Made by a program: the position numbers and the translations under genes. A stretch of 64,000 bases of DNA from Tetragenococcus osmophilus (GTDB lineage Bacteria; Bacillota; Bacilli; Lactobacillales; Enterococcaceae), in NCBI RefSeq assembly GCF_003795125.1, contig NZ_CP027783.1, positions 1,612,001 through 1,676,000 of the forward strand. Reading direction: 5' to 3'. This document shows positions 8,567 through 16,552 of the stretch, one piece after another. The first letter of the stretch is position 1, and each line of letters opens with the position of its first letter. The notes under the pieces were generated by a model. That model was not told where the DNA came from and made no database searches. It worked only from the letters and a program-made list of their open reading frames with translations.

Positions 8567-9130
8567 ATGAACTCGGTAGATACTGCTTATCAAGCTGCAA
8601 CAGAGCTTGCTGATACACTAAAACGTATCGATAAAAGCCAAATTGAAGAACTTACTGCAGCTATTTGTCAAAGCAATCGTATTTTTGTTGCAGGAGCAGG
8701 AAGATCGTTATTAATGCTAAAAGGTTTTGCAATGCGTCTTATGCATATTGGTTTTGAAGTATATGTCGTTGGAGATGTGACAACGCCAGCTTTTCTTTCT
8801 GGGGACTTACTAATTTTAGCGAGTGCTTCAGGAGAAACAAATTCATTAGTTTCTAATGCTTCAAAGGCAAAAACTTGTGAGGGTAGGGTTATTACATTAA
8901 CCGTTTTTGAACAATCGACTTTAGCTGATTTATCGGACAAAGTAGTTAGAATTCCTGCTTATACAGATAAACTGCCAGCAAGTCAGGAAAATAAAAAAGG
9001 GATTTTACCTGGCGGGAGTACTTTTGAAGAAGCTGTCTTGGTCTTAGGGGACGCTCTTATTGTAGAACTAGCTCAAGAATATAAAGTTGATACAGATAAA
9101 GCTTTTGTAAACCATGCAAATTTAGAATGA
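8567..9130 (+). CDS. hxlB: 6-phospho-3-hexuloisomerase (SIS domain)
   Basis: 187 aa, ATG placed by AAGGAGG at 8551-8557. A single SIS domain covers almost the whole protein, with FVAGAGRSLLMLKGFAMRL near residues 38-56 and the sugar-phosphate-binding SASGET loop near 84-89. It ends in NHANLE, as is typical of PHI enzymes. It interconverts fructose-6-P and D-arabino-3-hexulose-6-P, the second step of the ribulose monophosphate pathway. The next gene encodes the matching synthase, which makes the assignment firm. Translational coupling to the upstream isomerase is likely. Confidence 0.9.
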   Translation: MNSVDTAYQAATELADTLKRIDKSQIEELTAAICQSNRIFVAGAGRSLLMLKGFAMRLMHIGFEVYVVGDVTTPAFLSGDLLILASASGETNSLVSNASKAKTCEGRVITLTVFEQSTLADLSDKVVRIPAYTDKLPASQENKKGILPGGSTFEEAVLVLGDALIVELAQEYKVDTDKAFVNHANLE

Positions 9131-9148
9131 AACAAAAGGAGGACTCCC

Positions 9149-9778
9149 ATGAAATTACAACTAGCTATTGACGAATTAAGTCTAGAACAAGCATTGATAC
9201 AAGTAGATAAACTAAAACAGTATATTGATATCGTGGAAATTGGGACGCCGTTTTTAATTGATGCTGGGCGTAAAGCAGTTGAGCAGATGAAGCGAAAGTT
9301 TCCTGAGTTAGAAATTTTATGTGATGCTAAAATTATGGATGCTGGAGCCTATGAAGCACAACTAGCTTATGATGCTGGAGCAGATTACGTTACTGTTTTA
9401 GGAATTACAGATGATTTAACGATCAAGGGTTGCGTAGAACAAGCTAAAAAACAAGGACGCAAAGTTATGGTAGATATGATCTGTGTAAAAGATTTCGCTA
9501 CACGCATCCCAGCACTAGAAGAACTAGGTGTGGATGTTATTGCGGTTCATACTGGAGCCGATCAGCAACAGGCAGGTAGAACACCAATTGAAGATCTTAT
9601 TGAGATGAAAAAATATGTTAAAAAAGCGCAGATCGCAGTTGCAGGTGGGATTAATAGTAAAACAGTAGAAGATTATATGGCGTTACAGCCTGATATTGTT
9701 ATCGTAGGAAGCGGTATTTTAAATGCAGTGGATCCAGTTCATGAAGTAGAGTTGGTTCATAGATTATTGACTGATTGA
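9149..9778 (+). CDS. hxlA: 3-hexulose-6-phosphate synthase
   Basis: 209 aa of the orotidine-5'-phosphate-decarboxylase superfamily. The catalytic DxKxxD is visible as CDAKIMDAG (about residues 60-68), with VDMICVKD, VHTGAD and the phosphate-binding VAGGI and VGSGI loops further on. The enzyme joins ribulose-5-P and formaldehyde, or runs in reverse to release them. The related 3-keto-L-gulonate-6-P decarboxylase (UlaD) is the main alternative, but the adjacent hexuloisomerase favours HPS. Third and last gene of the operon, ended by a terminator. It may serve formaldehyde removal or ribulose-5-P supply. Confidence 0.88.
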   Translation: MKLQLAIDELSLEQALIQVDKLKQYIDIVEIGTPFLIDAGRKAVEQMKRKFPELEILCDAKIMDAGAYEAQLAYDAGADYVTVLGITDDLTIKGCVEQAKKQGRKVMVDMICVKDFATRIPALEELGVDVIAVHTGADQQQAGRTPIEDLIEMKKYVKKAQIAVAGGINSKTVEDYMALQPDIVIVGSGILNAVDPVHEVELVHRLLTD

Positions 9779-9794
9779 CAAAATAATATACAAA

Positions 9795-9827
9795 AGACTG
9801 AGTGGATATCCGCTCAGTCTTTTTTTA
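9795..9827 (+). terminator. Terminator after the hxlA gene
   Basis: An 11-bp stem (AGACTGAGTGG at 9795-9805 with CCGCTCAGTCT at 9810-9820, one G-T pair) is followed by seven T residues. Confidence 0.85.
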
Positions 9828-9870
9828 CATATCATAAAAGGACAGTTTTAATTTCTTTGTTACCACTTAA

Positions 9871-9901
9871 TTGACTTAATGTGCAGGTGAAGTATTAAGC
9901 T
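9871..9901 (+). promoter_or_regulatory. MerR-type promoter upstream of the first aldo/keto reductase
   Basis: TTGACT (9871-9876) and TAAGCT (9896-9901) are separated by 19 bp, the overlong spacer typical of MerR-activated promoters. An 18-bp imperfect dyad (CTTAATGTGCAGGTGAAG, 9875-9892) fills the spacer. A near-identical arrangement occurs at 13931. The probable regulator is the MerR protein at 17794. Confidence 0.6.
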
Positions 9902-9976
9902 AAGGTTATGGATAGAGGATAATTATACCTATATAGCACAAAACTATAAAATAAACAAAAATTTAGGAGGTTTACT

Positions 9977-10843
9977 ATGACCAATGTAGCAACAGTTACT
10001 TTAAAAAATGGAGTAGAAATGCCCATGGAAGGTTTTGGTGTCTACCAAATTAACAATAGAAAATGTAAACAAGTCGTATTACAAGCACTAGAAACAGGTT
10101 ATCGTCTGCTTGACACGGCTCAAGCTTATCACAATGAACGTGCAGTCGGTGAAGCTATTATTGAAAGTGATGTTAAACGAGAAGATATTTTTCTTACTAC
10201 AAAGGTGGATTTTACTAATTCAGGTTATGAGCAGACAAAAGCTTCTTTATTTGAATCGCTGAATAAATTACAAGTAGACTATATTGATTTGGTAATTATG
10301 CATCAAGCTTATGGAGATTATTATGGAGGATATCGGGCTTTAGAAGAATTTTATAAGGAAGGAAAGATTCGAGCTATCGGGGTTTCAAACTTTTTCCCTG
10401 ATCGTTTGATTGATTTGGCTACCTTTGCAGATATAGTTCCTATGGTTAACCAAGTAGAGAGTCATGTTTTCTACCAGCAGCCAGAAGCTCGCCAAATTAT
10501 GCAACAATATGGAGTTCAAATGGAAGCTTGGGGCCCTCTCGCACAAGGGAAAAATAATTTATTTCATCATCCAACCCTCACAAGGATTGGTCAAAAATAT
10601 GGTAAATCAGTCGCTCAAGTTGCTCTGCGATTTTTGTTACAAGAAAATATCGTAATTATTCCTAAGACAACACATGTTGAACGGATGCAAGAAAATTTCG
10701 ACGTCTGGGATTTTACTCTGTCTAAAGAGGACATGAACGAAATTGAAACTTTAGATACAGGTAAAAGTTTGTTTTTTGATCATCGTGCACCTGAAACAGT
10801 TGAATGGTTAATGGACATGTATCGATATCGGTTTTTAAATTAA
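9977..10843 (+). CDS. Aldo/keto reductase
   Basis: 288 aa with the AKR catalytic tetrad readable in order: Asp and Tyr in [11 protein letters not shown] (about residues 45-55), Lys in TTKVDF (about 77) and His in VIMHQAY (about 109). The GVSNF and IPKT motifs of the TIM barrel and cofactor site follow. It should reduce aldehydes or ketones with NADPH in the cytosol. It leads a gene run behind a MerR-type promoter with 19-bp spacing, and the next start is 13 bp downstream. The context suggests reactive-carbonyl defence; the natural substrate is unknown. Confidence 0.88.
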   Translation: MTNVATVTLKNGVEMPMEGFGVYQINNRKCKQVVLQALETGYRLLDTAQAYHNERAVGEAIIESDVKREDIFLTTKVDFTNSGYEQTKASLFESLNKLQVDYIDLVIMHQAYGDYYGGYRALEEFYKEGKIRAIGVSNFFPDRLIDLATFADIVPMVNQVESHVFYQQPEARQIMQQYGVQMEAWGPLAQGKNNLFHHPTLTRIGQKYGKSVAQVALRFLLQENIVIIPKTTHVERMQENFDVWDFTLSKEDMNEIETLDTGKSLFFDHRAPETVEWLMDMYRYRFLN

Positions 10844-10856
10844 AAGGAGAATACTT

Positions 10857-11591
10857 ATGGAAACGTTAGAAAATAAAGTAGTTATTATTACTGGAGCTTC
10901 AAGCGGTATTGGCGCTGCTACTGCGATAAAATTAGCGGAAAATGGGGCCAATGTCGTAATCACGGCAAGAAGATAAGAGCGTTTGGAAGAATTGGCAAAT
11001 AAATATCCTACAAAGATGCATGCAAAAGTTTTAGATGTCAAAGATAGCCAAGCTTTTCAAGAAGTAGTTAATTGGACGCTAACAACATTTGGTAGGATTG
11101 ATGTATTATTTAACAATGCTGGCATCATGCCTGCGGCTCCTTTAAGAGATAAAAAATATGATGAATGGCAAAACATGTTAGATATTAATGTGTCAGGAGT
11201 TTTAAATGGTATCGCAGCTGTAATAAATACAATGAGAAAACAAAAAGAAGGCCATATTATCACAATGGATTCAGTCGCAGGTCACGTTGTTCCTGATGGC
11301 GGAGCTGTCTATGCTGGAACAAAATTTGCAGTACGTGCGATCATGGAAGGTTTACGTATCGAGGAAAGAGAAAGTGGTATTAAAAGTACTATCGTTTCTC
11401 CAGGATCAGTTAAGACAGAACTTCCATTTACAACAAGCGACCCTACAACTCGGGAGAATATTGCAAAAATGCACGAAGAAATTGGCTTGGAAGCAGAAGA
11501 AGTAGCTGAAGCAGTATATTTTGCCATAAATACTTCTTCTAACAATCTTATTAGTGAAGTTATTATGCGACCAATTAACCAGGACGATTAA
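10857..11591 (+). pseudogene. Short-chain dehydrogenase interrupted by an in-frame stop
   Basis: The frame starts at ATG 10857 behind AAAGGAG and encodes a classical SDR N-terminus ([17 protein letters not shown]). TAA at 10974-10976 stops it after 39 codons, and the same frame then resumes without a shift: NNAG motif, a DSVAG serine segment and the YAGTK active site, to 11591. The full length would be 244 aa, matching the intact paralogue at 13119. A single nonsense change explains it; a sequencing error or read-through cannot be excluded. Start sites inside the remainder lack the cofactor-binding Gly-rich loop, so no functional product is expected. Confidence 0.8.
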
Positions 11592-11649
11592 AATTTCTTT
11601 TGATAGTTTATGTTCGCTATCAAAAGGACCTGAAAGGAAGAAAATAGTT

Positions 11650-12915
11650 ATGTATCAATCAACGATCGAATCAAATGTGATCTCTTATTCTAACAGTTTT
11701 CCTGTGACATTTAGCCATGCAAAAAATGCGACTTTAATAACAGAAGATAACGAAGAATATACCGATTTTTTTGCTGGAGCAGGTGTTCTTAACTTTGGAC
11801 ATAATAACTCAGCAATAAAAGAAAGTATAATGAATTATCTAGCAGAAGATACCATTATACATGGCTTAGATATGTCAACCACAGCGCGCAACCAATATTT
11901 TGATACAGTAGCTGAGAAAATTTTAAAGCCACGTCATTTAGATTATAAGATGATGTCTTGTGGGCCTACAGGAACAAATGCAATTGAAGCAGCACTCAAA
12001 CTCGCCAGAAAGTATACAAACAAAAAGAACATTTTAGCTTTTAGTAGAGCTTTTCACGGGATGAGTTTAGGATCATTAGCTGCGACAAGTGCGCAGTTTA
12101 ATCGAGAAGCAGCCGGCGTTTCTTTAGACAATGTGACAAGGGTTCCTTATGTTGACCAATTTCCATCAGTGAAAGCTTCTTTAAATTTCATCAAATTTTT
12201 ACTTTCTGATGATCATTCGGGAGTAGATAAACCCGCAGCAATTATTCTAGAGACAGTTCAAGCAGAAGGCGGTGTGAATGTGGCACCCAAAGAATGGTTG
12301 CAAGGAATTCGTGAAATTTGTGACCAATTTAATATTTTGATGATTGTAGATGACATTCAAGTAGGGGTTGGTAGGACCGGTTCTTTCTTTTCTTTTGAAG
12401 AAGCTGGGATCGTTCCTGATATTGTCGCTTTATCTAAATCTTTGAGTGGCTTTGGTTTGCCTCTTTCTGTCTTGTTCTTTAAAAAAGAACTCGATATCTT
12501 TGAACCTGCAGAACATAATGGGACATTTAGAGGAAATCAGCTGGGTTTTGTAGGAAGTCAAGCGGCTATTGATTATTTTGTAGATAATGATTTGATGGAA
12601 GATGTTAAATCAAATGAAAAAATCATGCAACACGAATTAGAAAAACTGCTTCAGCTAGATCCAAGAATAATGGTTCGTGGAAAAGGGATGATTTGGGGTA
12701 TTGATTTTTCTCTCATAGATCCAACAATAACTGAACGTGTGCAACAAGAATGCTTTGCACGAAATTTGATTATTGAAAGTGCCGGAAGCCAAGATGCAGT
12801 ATTAAAATTATTGCCTCCTCTAACCATTGAAAAAGAACAATTAGAACAAGGTTTAAATATTATTTATAGCGCAGTTAGGGAGGTAATCTCAGGATCTCAG
12901 AATGATATTTTATAA
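11650..12915 (+). CDS. Class III aminotransferase, EctB-like (diaminobutyrate transaminase family)
   Basis: 421 aa from the ATG at 11650 after GAAAGGAAG; earlier in-frame codons overlap the broken SDR and lack a ribosome site. It has the fold-type I PLP pattern: SCGPTGTNAIEAALKLAR near 107-124, FHGMSLGSLA, the aspartate in MIVDDIQVGVGRTG and the PLP lysine in LSKSLSGFGLP. The FFAGAGVLNFGHN and HGLDM segments are characteristic of EctB, which makes L-2,4-diaminobutyrate from aspartate semialdehyde. No ectA or ectC lies in the window, so an ectoine pathway is not shown. It may supply diaminobutyrate to another product or act on another aldehyde. Confidence 0.78.
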   Translation: MYQSTIESNVISYSNSFPVTFSHAKNATLITEDNEEYTDFFAGAGVLNFGHNNSAIKESIMNYLAEDTIIHGLDMSTTARNQYFDTVAEKILKPRHLDYKMMSCGPTGTNAIEAALKLARKYTNKKNILAFSRAFHGMSLGSLAATSAQFNREAAGVSLDNVTRVPYVDQFPSVKASLNFIKFLLSDDHSGVDKPAAIILETVQAEGGVNVAPKEWLQGIREICDQFNILMIVDDIQVGVGRTGSFFSFEEAGIVPDIVALSKSLSGFGLPLSVLFFKKELDIFEPAEHNGTFRGNQLGFVGSQAAIDYFVDNDLMEDVKSNEKIMQHELEKLLQLDPRIMVRGKGMIWGIDFSLIDPTITERVQQECFARNLIIESAGSQDAVLKLLPPLTIEKEQLEQGLNIIYSAVREVISGSQNDIL

Positions 12916-12960
12916 GTTTAATCTAGTTAACAGGTAAAAATTACTTTTGAGACTACCTTG

Positions 12961-12998
12961 TATTAAATATGCGATTTCTACTAATCGTATATTTAATA
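12961..12998. repeat. 15-bp inverted repeat between the aminotransferase and SDR genes
   Basis: TATTAAATATGCGAT (12961-12975) and ATCGTATATTTAATA (12984-12998) pair with one mismatch across an 8-nt loop. No T tract follows, so it is not a standard terminator. It may be an operator for the downstream SDR, whose start is 120 bp away. The rest of the 12916-13118 gap also has ATACC/GGTAT arms near 13022-13046 but nothing stronger. Confidence 0.5.
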
Positions 12999-13118
12999 TA
13001 ACTTTAGTATGCTTTTTATGTATACCAAACATTTAACATAGGTATTTGCTATTTCAAAAATGCTATTTTATGATGGAGAGTACTTCAAATTAGACTATTT
13101 ATAAGGAGTGTGACATCG

Positions 13119-13865
13119 ATGGAAAATCTAAAGAACAAAGTTGTTATTATTACAGGTGCTTCAAGTGGCATGGGAAAAGCAAATGCTTTATATCTCGCGA
13201 ATCAAGGTGCAAAAGTTGTGTTGGGAGACATCCGAGAAGATCGCTTGCAAACGGTAGTCCAAGAAATTGAAGAAAACAAAGGTGAAGTTGTTACAACAGT
13301 AGTAGATGTTACAAAACGTGAAGATGTACAAAAACTAGTAGATAAGGCAGTAGAATACTTTCATCGAATTGATGTAATTATCAATTGTGCAGGGGTAATG
13401 CCCCAGTCTTATTTATATGAAAATAATTACGAAGAATGGGACAAGGGAATTGACACGAATTTAAAAGGAATGCTTTATGGGATCGGTGCAGTTTTGCCTA
13501 TTATGCACAAACAAGAGTCTGGTCATATTATTAATATCTCCTCTATTGGCGCGCACAGTGTAATGCCTGGTGGGGCTGTTTATAGCGCGACAAAATATGC
13601 TGTTAAAGCTTTAACAGAAGGCTTGAGACAAGAAGAGGCAGAAATTGGAAAGAATGTGCGCGTAATGAGTGTTTCTCCAGGATCTATCGACACTGAATTT
13701 ACACATTCTATCGCAGATCCAGAAATTAGAGCTCAGTTTGATCAATTGAGTGAAAATGCCATTTCTCCTGATGCTGTCGCAAGGCTTATTGCGTTTGCAA
13801 TTAATGAGGATGAAGAAGTAGGACTGAACGAAGTAATCATACGTCCAACAAATCAAAAATTATAG
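13119..13865 (+). CDS. Short-chain dehydrogenase/reductase
   Basis: 248 aa from the ATG at 13119, 10 nt after AAGGAG; a GTG at 13110 is too close to that site. Classical SDR features are present in order: the TGASSGMG cofactor loop (about residues 13-20), acidic residue in GDIRED favouring NADH, NCAG (about 89-92), the serine in NISSIG (about 137-142) and YSATK (about 155-159), then SPGSIDTEF. It is a close paralogue of the nonsense-interrupted SDR at 10857 and probably the working copy. Substrate unknown. The YdfG/serine-dehydrogenase-like subgroup is the nearest impression. Confidence 0.88.
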   Translation: MENLKNKVVIITGASSGMGKANALYLANQGAKVVLGDIREDRLQTVVQEIEENKGEVVTTVVDVTKREDVQKLVDKAVEYFHRIDVIINCAGVMPQSYLYENNYEEWDKGIDTNLKGMLYGIGAVLPIMHKQESGHIINISSIGAHSVMPGGAVYSATKYAVKALTEGLRQEEAEIGKNVRVMSVSPGSIDTEFTHSIADPEIRAQFDQLSENAISPDAVARLIAFAINEDEEVGLNEVIIRPTNQKL

Positions 13866-13930
13866 TTAAGCTTTGTAAATGCTTATTAAAAAGTACGAGC
13901 GTAACTAAATGTTTTGTGTATTTTTTACAC

Positions 13931-13961
13931 TTGACTTAAAGTTCAGGTTAAGCTGTAGGAT
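13931..13961 (+). promoter_or_regulatory. MerR-type promoter upstream of the cyclophilin-like lipoprotein
   Basis: TTGACT (13931-13936), a 19-bp spacer and TAGGAT (13956-13961). The spacer holds the dyad CTTAAAGTTCAGGTTAAG (13935-13952), whose outer five bases are perfectly symmetric. Aligned with the 9871 promoter, 14 of the 18 dyad positions agree. This is strong evidence that one MerR-type activator controls both. Confidence 0.65.
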
Positions 13962-14009
13962 AAAAGTATAAAAAATTGCTGATGATACCTTCGGAAAGGA
14001 ATATATCTT

Positions 14010-14510
14010 ATGAAAAAGTACTTATGGGTATTTTTACTATCTCTATTTCTTTTAAACGCTTGTAGCACAAATGATGCTGATGCTCCTTCAAATAATCAGA
14101 GCAGTGAAAGTAGTCAATCAACTACTAATGGAGTGGTTGAAGACGAAGAAGAAACAGAAGGTCAAATGACTGTAACTATCAATGACGAAGAATTTCAAGC
14201 AACACTTTATGATAATGAAACAACAGAAGCGTTCAAAGAACTTTTGCCACTAGATATCACGATGGATGACTTTAACAGCAATGAAAAAGAATATCAACTA
14301 GAGGAACCACTCCCGACAAATGAGCAATCCGTAGGTTCGATCCAAACGGGTGATTTAATGTTGTATGGTTCAAATACGTTAGTACTTTTTTATGATGATT
14401 TTTCTACTAGTTATTCATATACAAGGTTAGGAACACTAGATAACCCTGAAGATTTAGAAGAAACAGTGGGTAGCGATAGTGCAACGGTTGATTTCCAACT
14501 GAATAATTAG
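14010..14510 (+). CDS. Cyclophilin-like-fold lipoprotein
   Basis: 166 aa. The signal peptide ends in the lipobox LLNAC (Cys at about 18), followed by a Ser/Asn/Glu-rich linker to about residue 50. The C-terminal domain (about 50-166) starts MTVTINDEEFQATLYDNETT and includes LPLDITM and a GDLMLYGSNTLVLFY strand pair; these fit the small cyclophilin-like domain often annotated in oxidoreductase operons. It is the first gene behind a MerR-type promoter. The next gene is a cytosolic version of the same domain. No enzymatic activity can be claimed. Confidence 0.75.
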   Translation: MKKYLWVFLLSLFLLNACSTNDADAPSNNQSSESSQSTTNGVVEDEEETEGQMTVTINDEEFQATLYDNETTEAFKELLPLDITMDDFNSNEKEYQLEEPLPTNEQSVGSIQTGDLMLYGSNTLVLFYDDFSTSYSYTRLGTLDNPEDLEETVGSDSATVDFQLNN

Positions 14511-14544
14511 TACATGCTAGGTAAAAATATAGGGGGAAATATGT

Positions 14545-14901
14545 ATGGATAAAATCTTATTAACTGTAAATAATACTACTTTTTCAGCGAGCTTGTTAGA
14601 TAACGCTTTAGCTGACAAATTTATGGAACAATTGCCTTTAACTATGGATATGAGTGAATTAAATGCTAGTGAAAAATTTTATAGTTTCTCCGAAAGCTTT
14701 CCCGTACAAGGAGAAAGAGTAGGTAAGATCGAAAAAGGAGATCTGATGTTTTTTGGTTCTGATACTTTCGTTTTATTCTATAAAAGTTTTTCCACTCCCT
14801 ATTCGTATACTCGTTTAGGAACATTAGATCAACCGGAGAATTTACAGAAAGCCGTAGGAAGAAAAGGTGTTACAGTGCGTATTGAAGAGGCTAAGTCATA
14901 G
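14545..14901 (+). CDS. Cytosolic cyclophilin-like-fold protein
   Basis: 118 aa made up of one cyclophilin-like domain without signal peptide. It is clearly paralogous to the C-terminal domain of the preceding lipoprotein: shared LPLTMDMSELNASEK, GDLMFFGSDTFVLFY and YSYTRLGTLD segments. ATG follows GGGGGAAAT. Tandem duplication with a change in location (one lipid-anchored, one cytosolic) is the simplest reading. Such proteins often neighbour flavin or NADPH reductases; no function is established from sequence alone. Confidence 0.78.
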   Translation: MDKILLTVNNTTFSASLLDNALADKFMEQLPLTMDMSELNASEKFYSFSESFPVQGERVGKIEKGDLMFFGSDTFVLFYKSFSTPYSYTRLGTLDQPENLQKAVGRKGVTVRIEEAKS

Positions 14902-14930
14902 GACTAAACGTAGGAGGAATGATATGATAT

Positions 14931-15782
14931 ATGGTTAAAGATGTAAAGATCGATGAAACTTCTGTCTTTCCTATCGGTTTAGGAACTTGGAATATAGGCA
15001 ACTCAACTTCAGAAGCAGAACAAGAAATCGAGGCCTTACAAAAGGGAATACAAGCTGGCGCGCAAGTGATTGATACGGCAGAAATGTACGGAGGCGGCGC
15101 TTCAGAAAAGCTTGTAGGACAAGCGATTAAAGAATACAACCGAGATTCTTTTTATCTGATTTCTAAAGTGTCTCCTGGGAATGCTTCAAAAAAACAATTG
15201 CCTAAAAGTCTGGAACAGTCTCTTCAAAGGTTACAGGTGGACTATTTAGACCTTTATTTGCTTCATTGGAAAAGTACTGTTGCCTTAGAAGAAACAGTAG
15301 AAGTTATGGAAGATATGAAAAAAGCGGGAAAAATTAAAGCTTGGGGCGTTTCTAATTTTGATGCCCCCGATATGGAAAATTTATATTCATTAGCTGATGG
15401 GAAAAATTGTGTAACGAACCAAATTAAATATAATATGATCGATCGCGGGAGTGAATATGACTTACTTCCATATATGAGAGAACATCATTTACCTTTGGTT
15501 GCTTATTCACCTATTATAAAAAATAGCTTACAACGATTTAATGAGCATCAGAGTCAAGTTTTGGCAGAAATTGCAGAAAATCATCAAGCGAGCTTGCAGC
15601 AAATTTTACTCGCTTGGAGTATACGAGATAGAAATACAATTGCCATACCTAAATCTAGTAATGTGACGCATGTGCTAGATAATATTGATGCAGCTCAAAT
15701 TCATTTTACAACTTCAGAGTTAGAACAAATAGATAATGTATTTCAAAAGCCAACCGAAAAGCAACCTTTAGCCTTATGGTAG
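14931..15782 (+). CDS. Aldo/keto reductase, YeaE-like
   Basis: 283 aa. The AKR tetrad is seen as Asp and Tyr in VIDTAEMYGGG (about residues 45-55), Lys in LISKVSPG (about 77) and His in LLHWKS (about 112). GVSNF and the C-terminal IPKSSN cofactor motif are present. The subgroup looks like methylglyoxal-type reductases (E. coli YeaE), distinct from the reductases at 9977 and 18278. AGGAGG lies 13 nt before the ATG, farther than ideal, but nearer start codons are followed by stops. It belongs to the MerR-type gene run. Confidence 0.85.
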   Translation: MVKDVKIDETSVFPIGLGTWNIGNSTSEAEQEIEALQKGIQAGAQVIDTAEMYGGGASEKLVGQAIKEYNRDSFYLISKVSPGNASKKQLPKSLEQSLQRLQVDYLDLYLLHWKSTVALEETVEVMEDMKKAGKIKAWGVSNFDAPDMENLYSLADGKNCVTNQIKYNMIDRGSEYDLLPYMREHHLPLVAYSPIIKNSLQRFNEHQSQVLAEIAENHQASLQQILLAWSIRDRNTIAIPKSSNVTHVLDNIDAAQIHFTTSELEQIDNVFQKPTEKQPLALW

Positions 15783-15816
15783 TTGTCAGTAGTAGATTAA
15801 AAAAAGGAGAATAAAT

Positions 15817-16539
15817 TTGTAAAAACCTTATGTTATTATTCATACTCACACATCTTTAGATGGAAAAATTAACGCGATGGATTTGCCAGAGTTTCGTTCA
15901 GCGAGTCGGCAATATCAAGAACTAGCCTTAGATCCAGATAAACAAGTTTTCAATATTCAGGGATATTTGAATGGACGAATTACAACAGATGATAATACAA
16001 CACATTATCGTAAACCTGAATTAAATGAAGAGGCAGCACCTGTTCCTGAAGGGGACTTTATCGCAAAAGATGACGCTTCGATGTATTATATCTCCATTGA
16101 CCCTTCTGGCAAATTAGGTTGGCAGCAAAATTTTGTTAGCTATGGAAATCGTGATTCACACGTTATTGAAGTTTTGACTGAGCAAGCTAGCAATGCTTAT
16201 AAAGACTTTTTAAGACAGTTAAATATCTCTTATATCATTGCTGGAGAAGAAACGTTGGATCAAGCTCTTGTTTTGCATAAATTAGGAACCTTATTTGGGA
16301 TGGAACGCGTGATGATTGGTGGAGGCGGCACTTTAAATTGGGCCTATTTACAAAATGGATTGGTCGATGAGGTAAGTATCGTAAAAGCACCTATCGCAGA
16401 CGGTGATCCAGATATGCAGACATTATTTATGGCTAGAGATCCTCTATCAACTATTCAACCCTTATCATTTTCATTATTAGATGTTCGTCCATTAGAAGAT
16501 AGTACGGTTTGGCTGCGATACAAAGTCAATAACTCATAG
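15817..16539 (+). pseudogene. RibD-C/DHFR-like reductase with a stop at codon 2
   Basis: The frame opens with TTG at 15817, 7 nt after AAAAAGGAGA, but codon 2 is TAA (15820-15822). The same frame then continues with a normal first strand (KPYVIIHTHTSLDGKIN) and runs to 16539. The rest matches the RibD C-terminal/dihydrofolate-reductase-like family, including a GGGGTLNW phosphate loop (about residues 169-176 counted from the TTG). The first ATG inside (15877) would lose strand beta-1 and part of the NADPH pocket and lacks a ribosome site. It is most likely inactivated by one substitution (AAA to TAA). If translated from 15877 it would be 220 aa. Confidence 0.65.
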
Positions 16540-16552
16540 GAGTGAGCCAAAT

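Noticed and set aside
10983-11591. A separate short SDR gene starting at 10983
   Set aside because: It is in the same frame as the start at 10857 and lacks the cofactor loop; it is the tail of the nonsense-interrupted gene.
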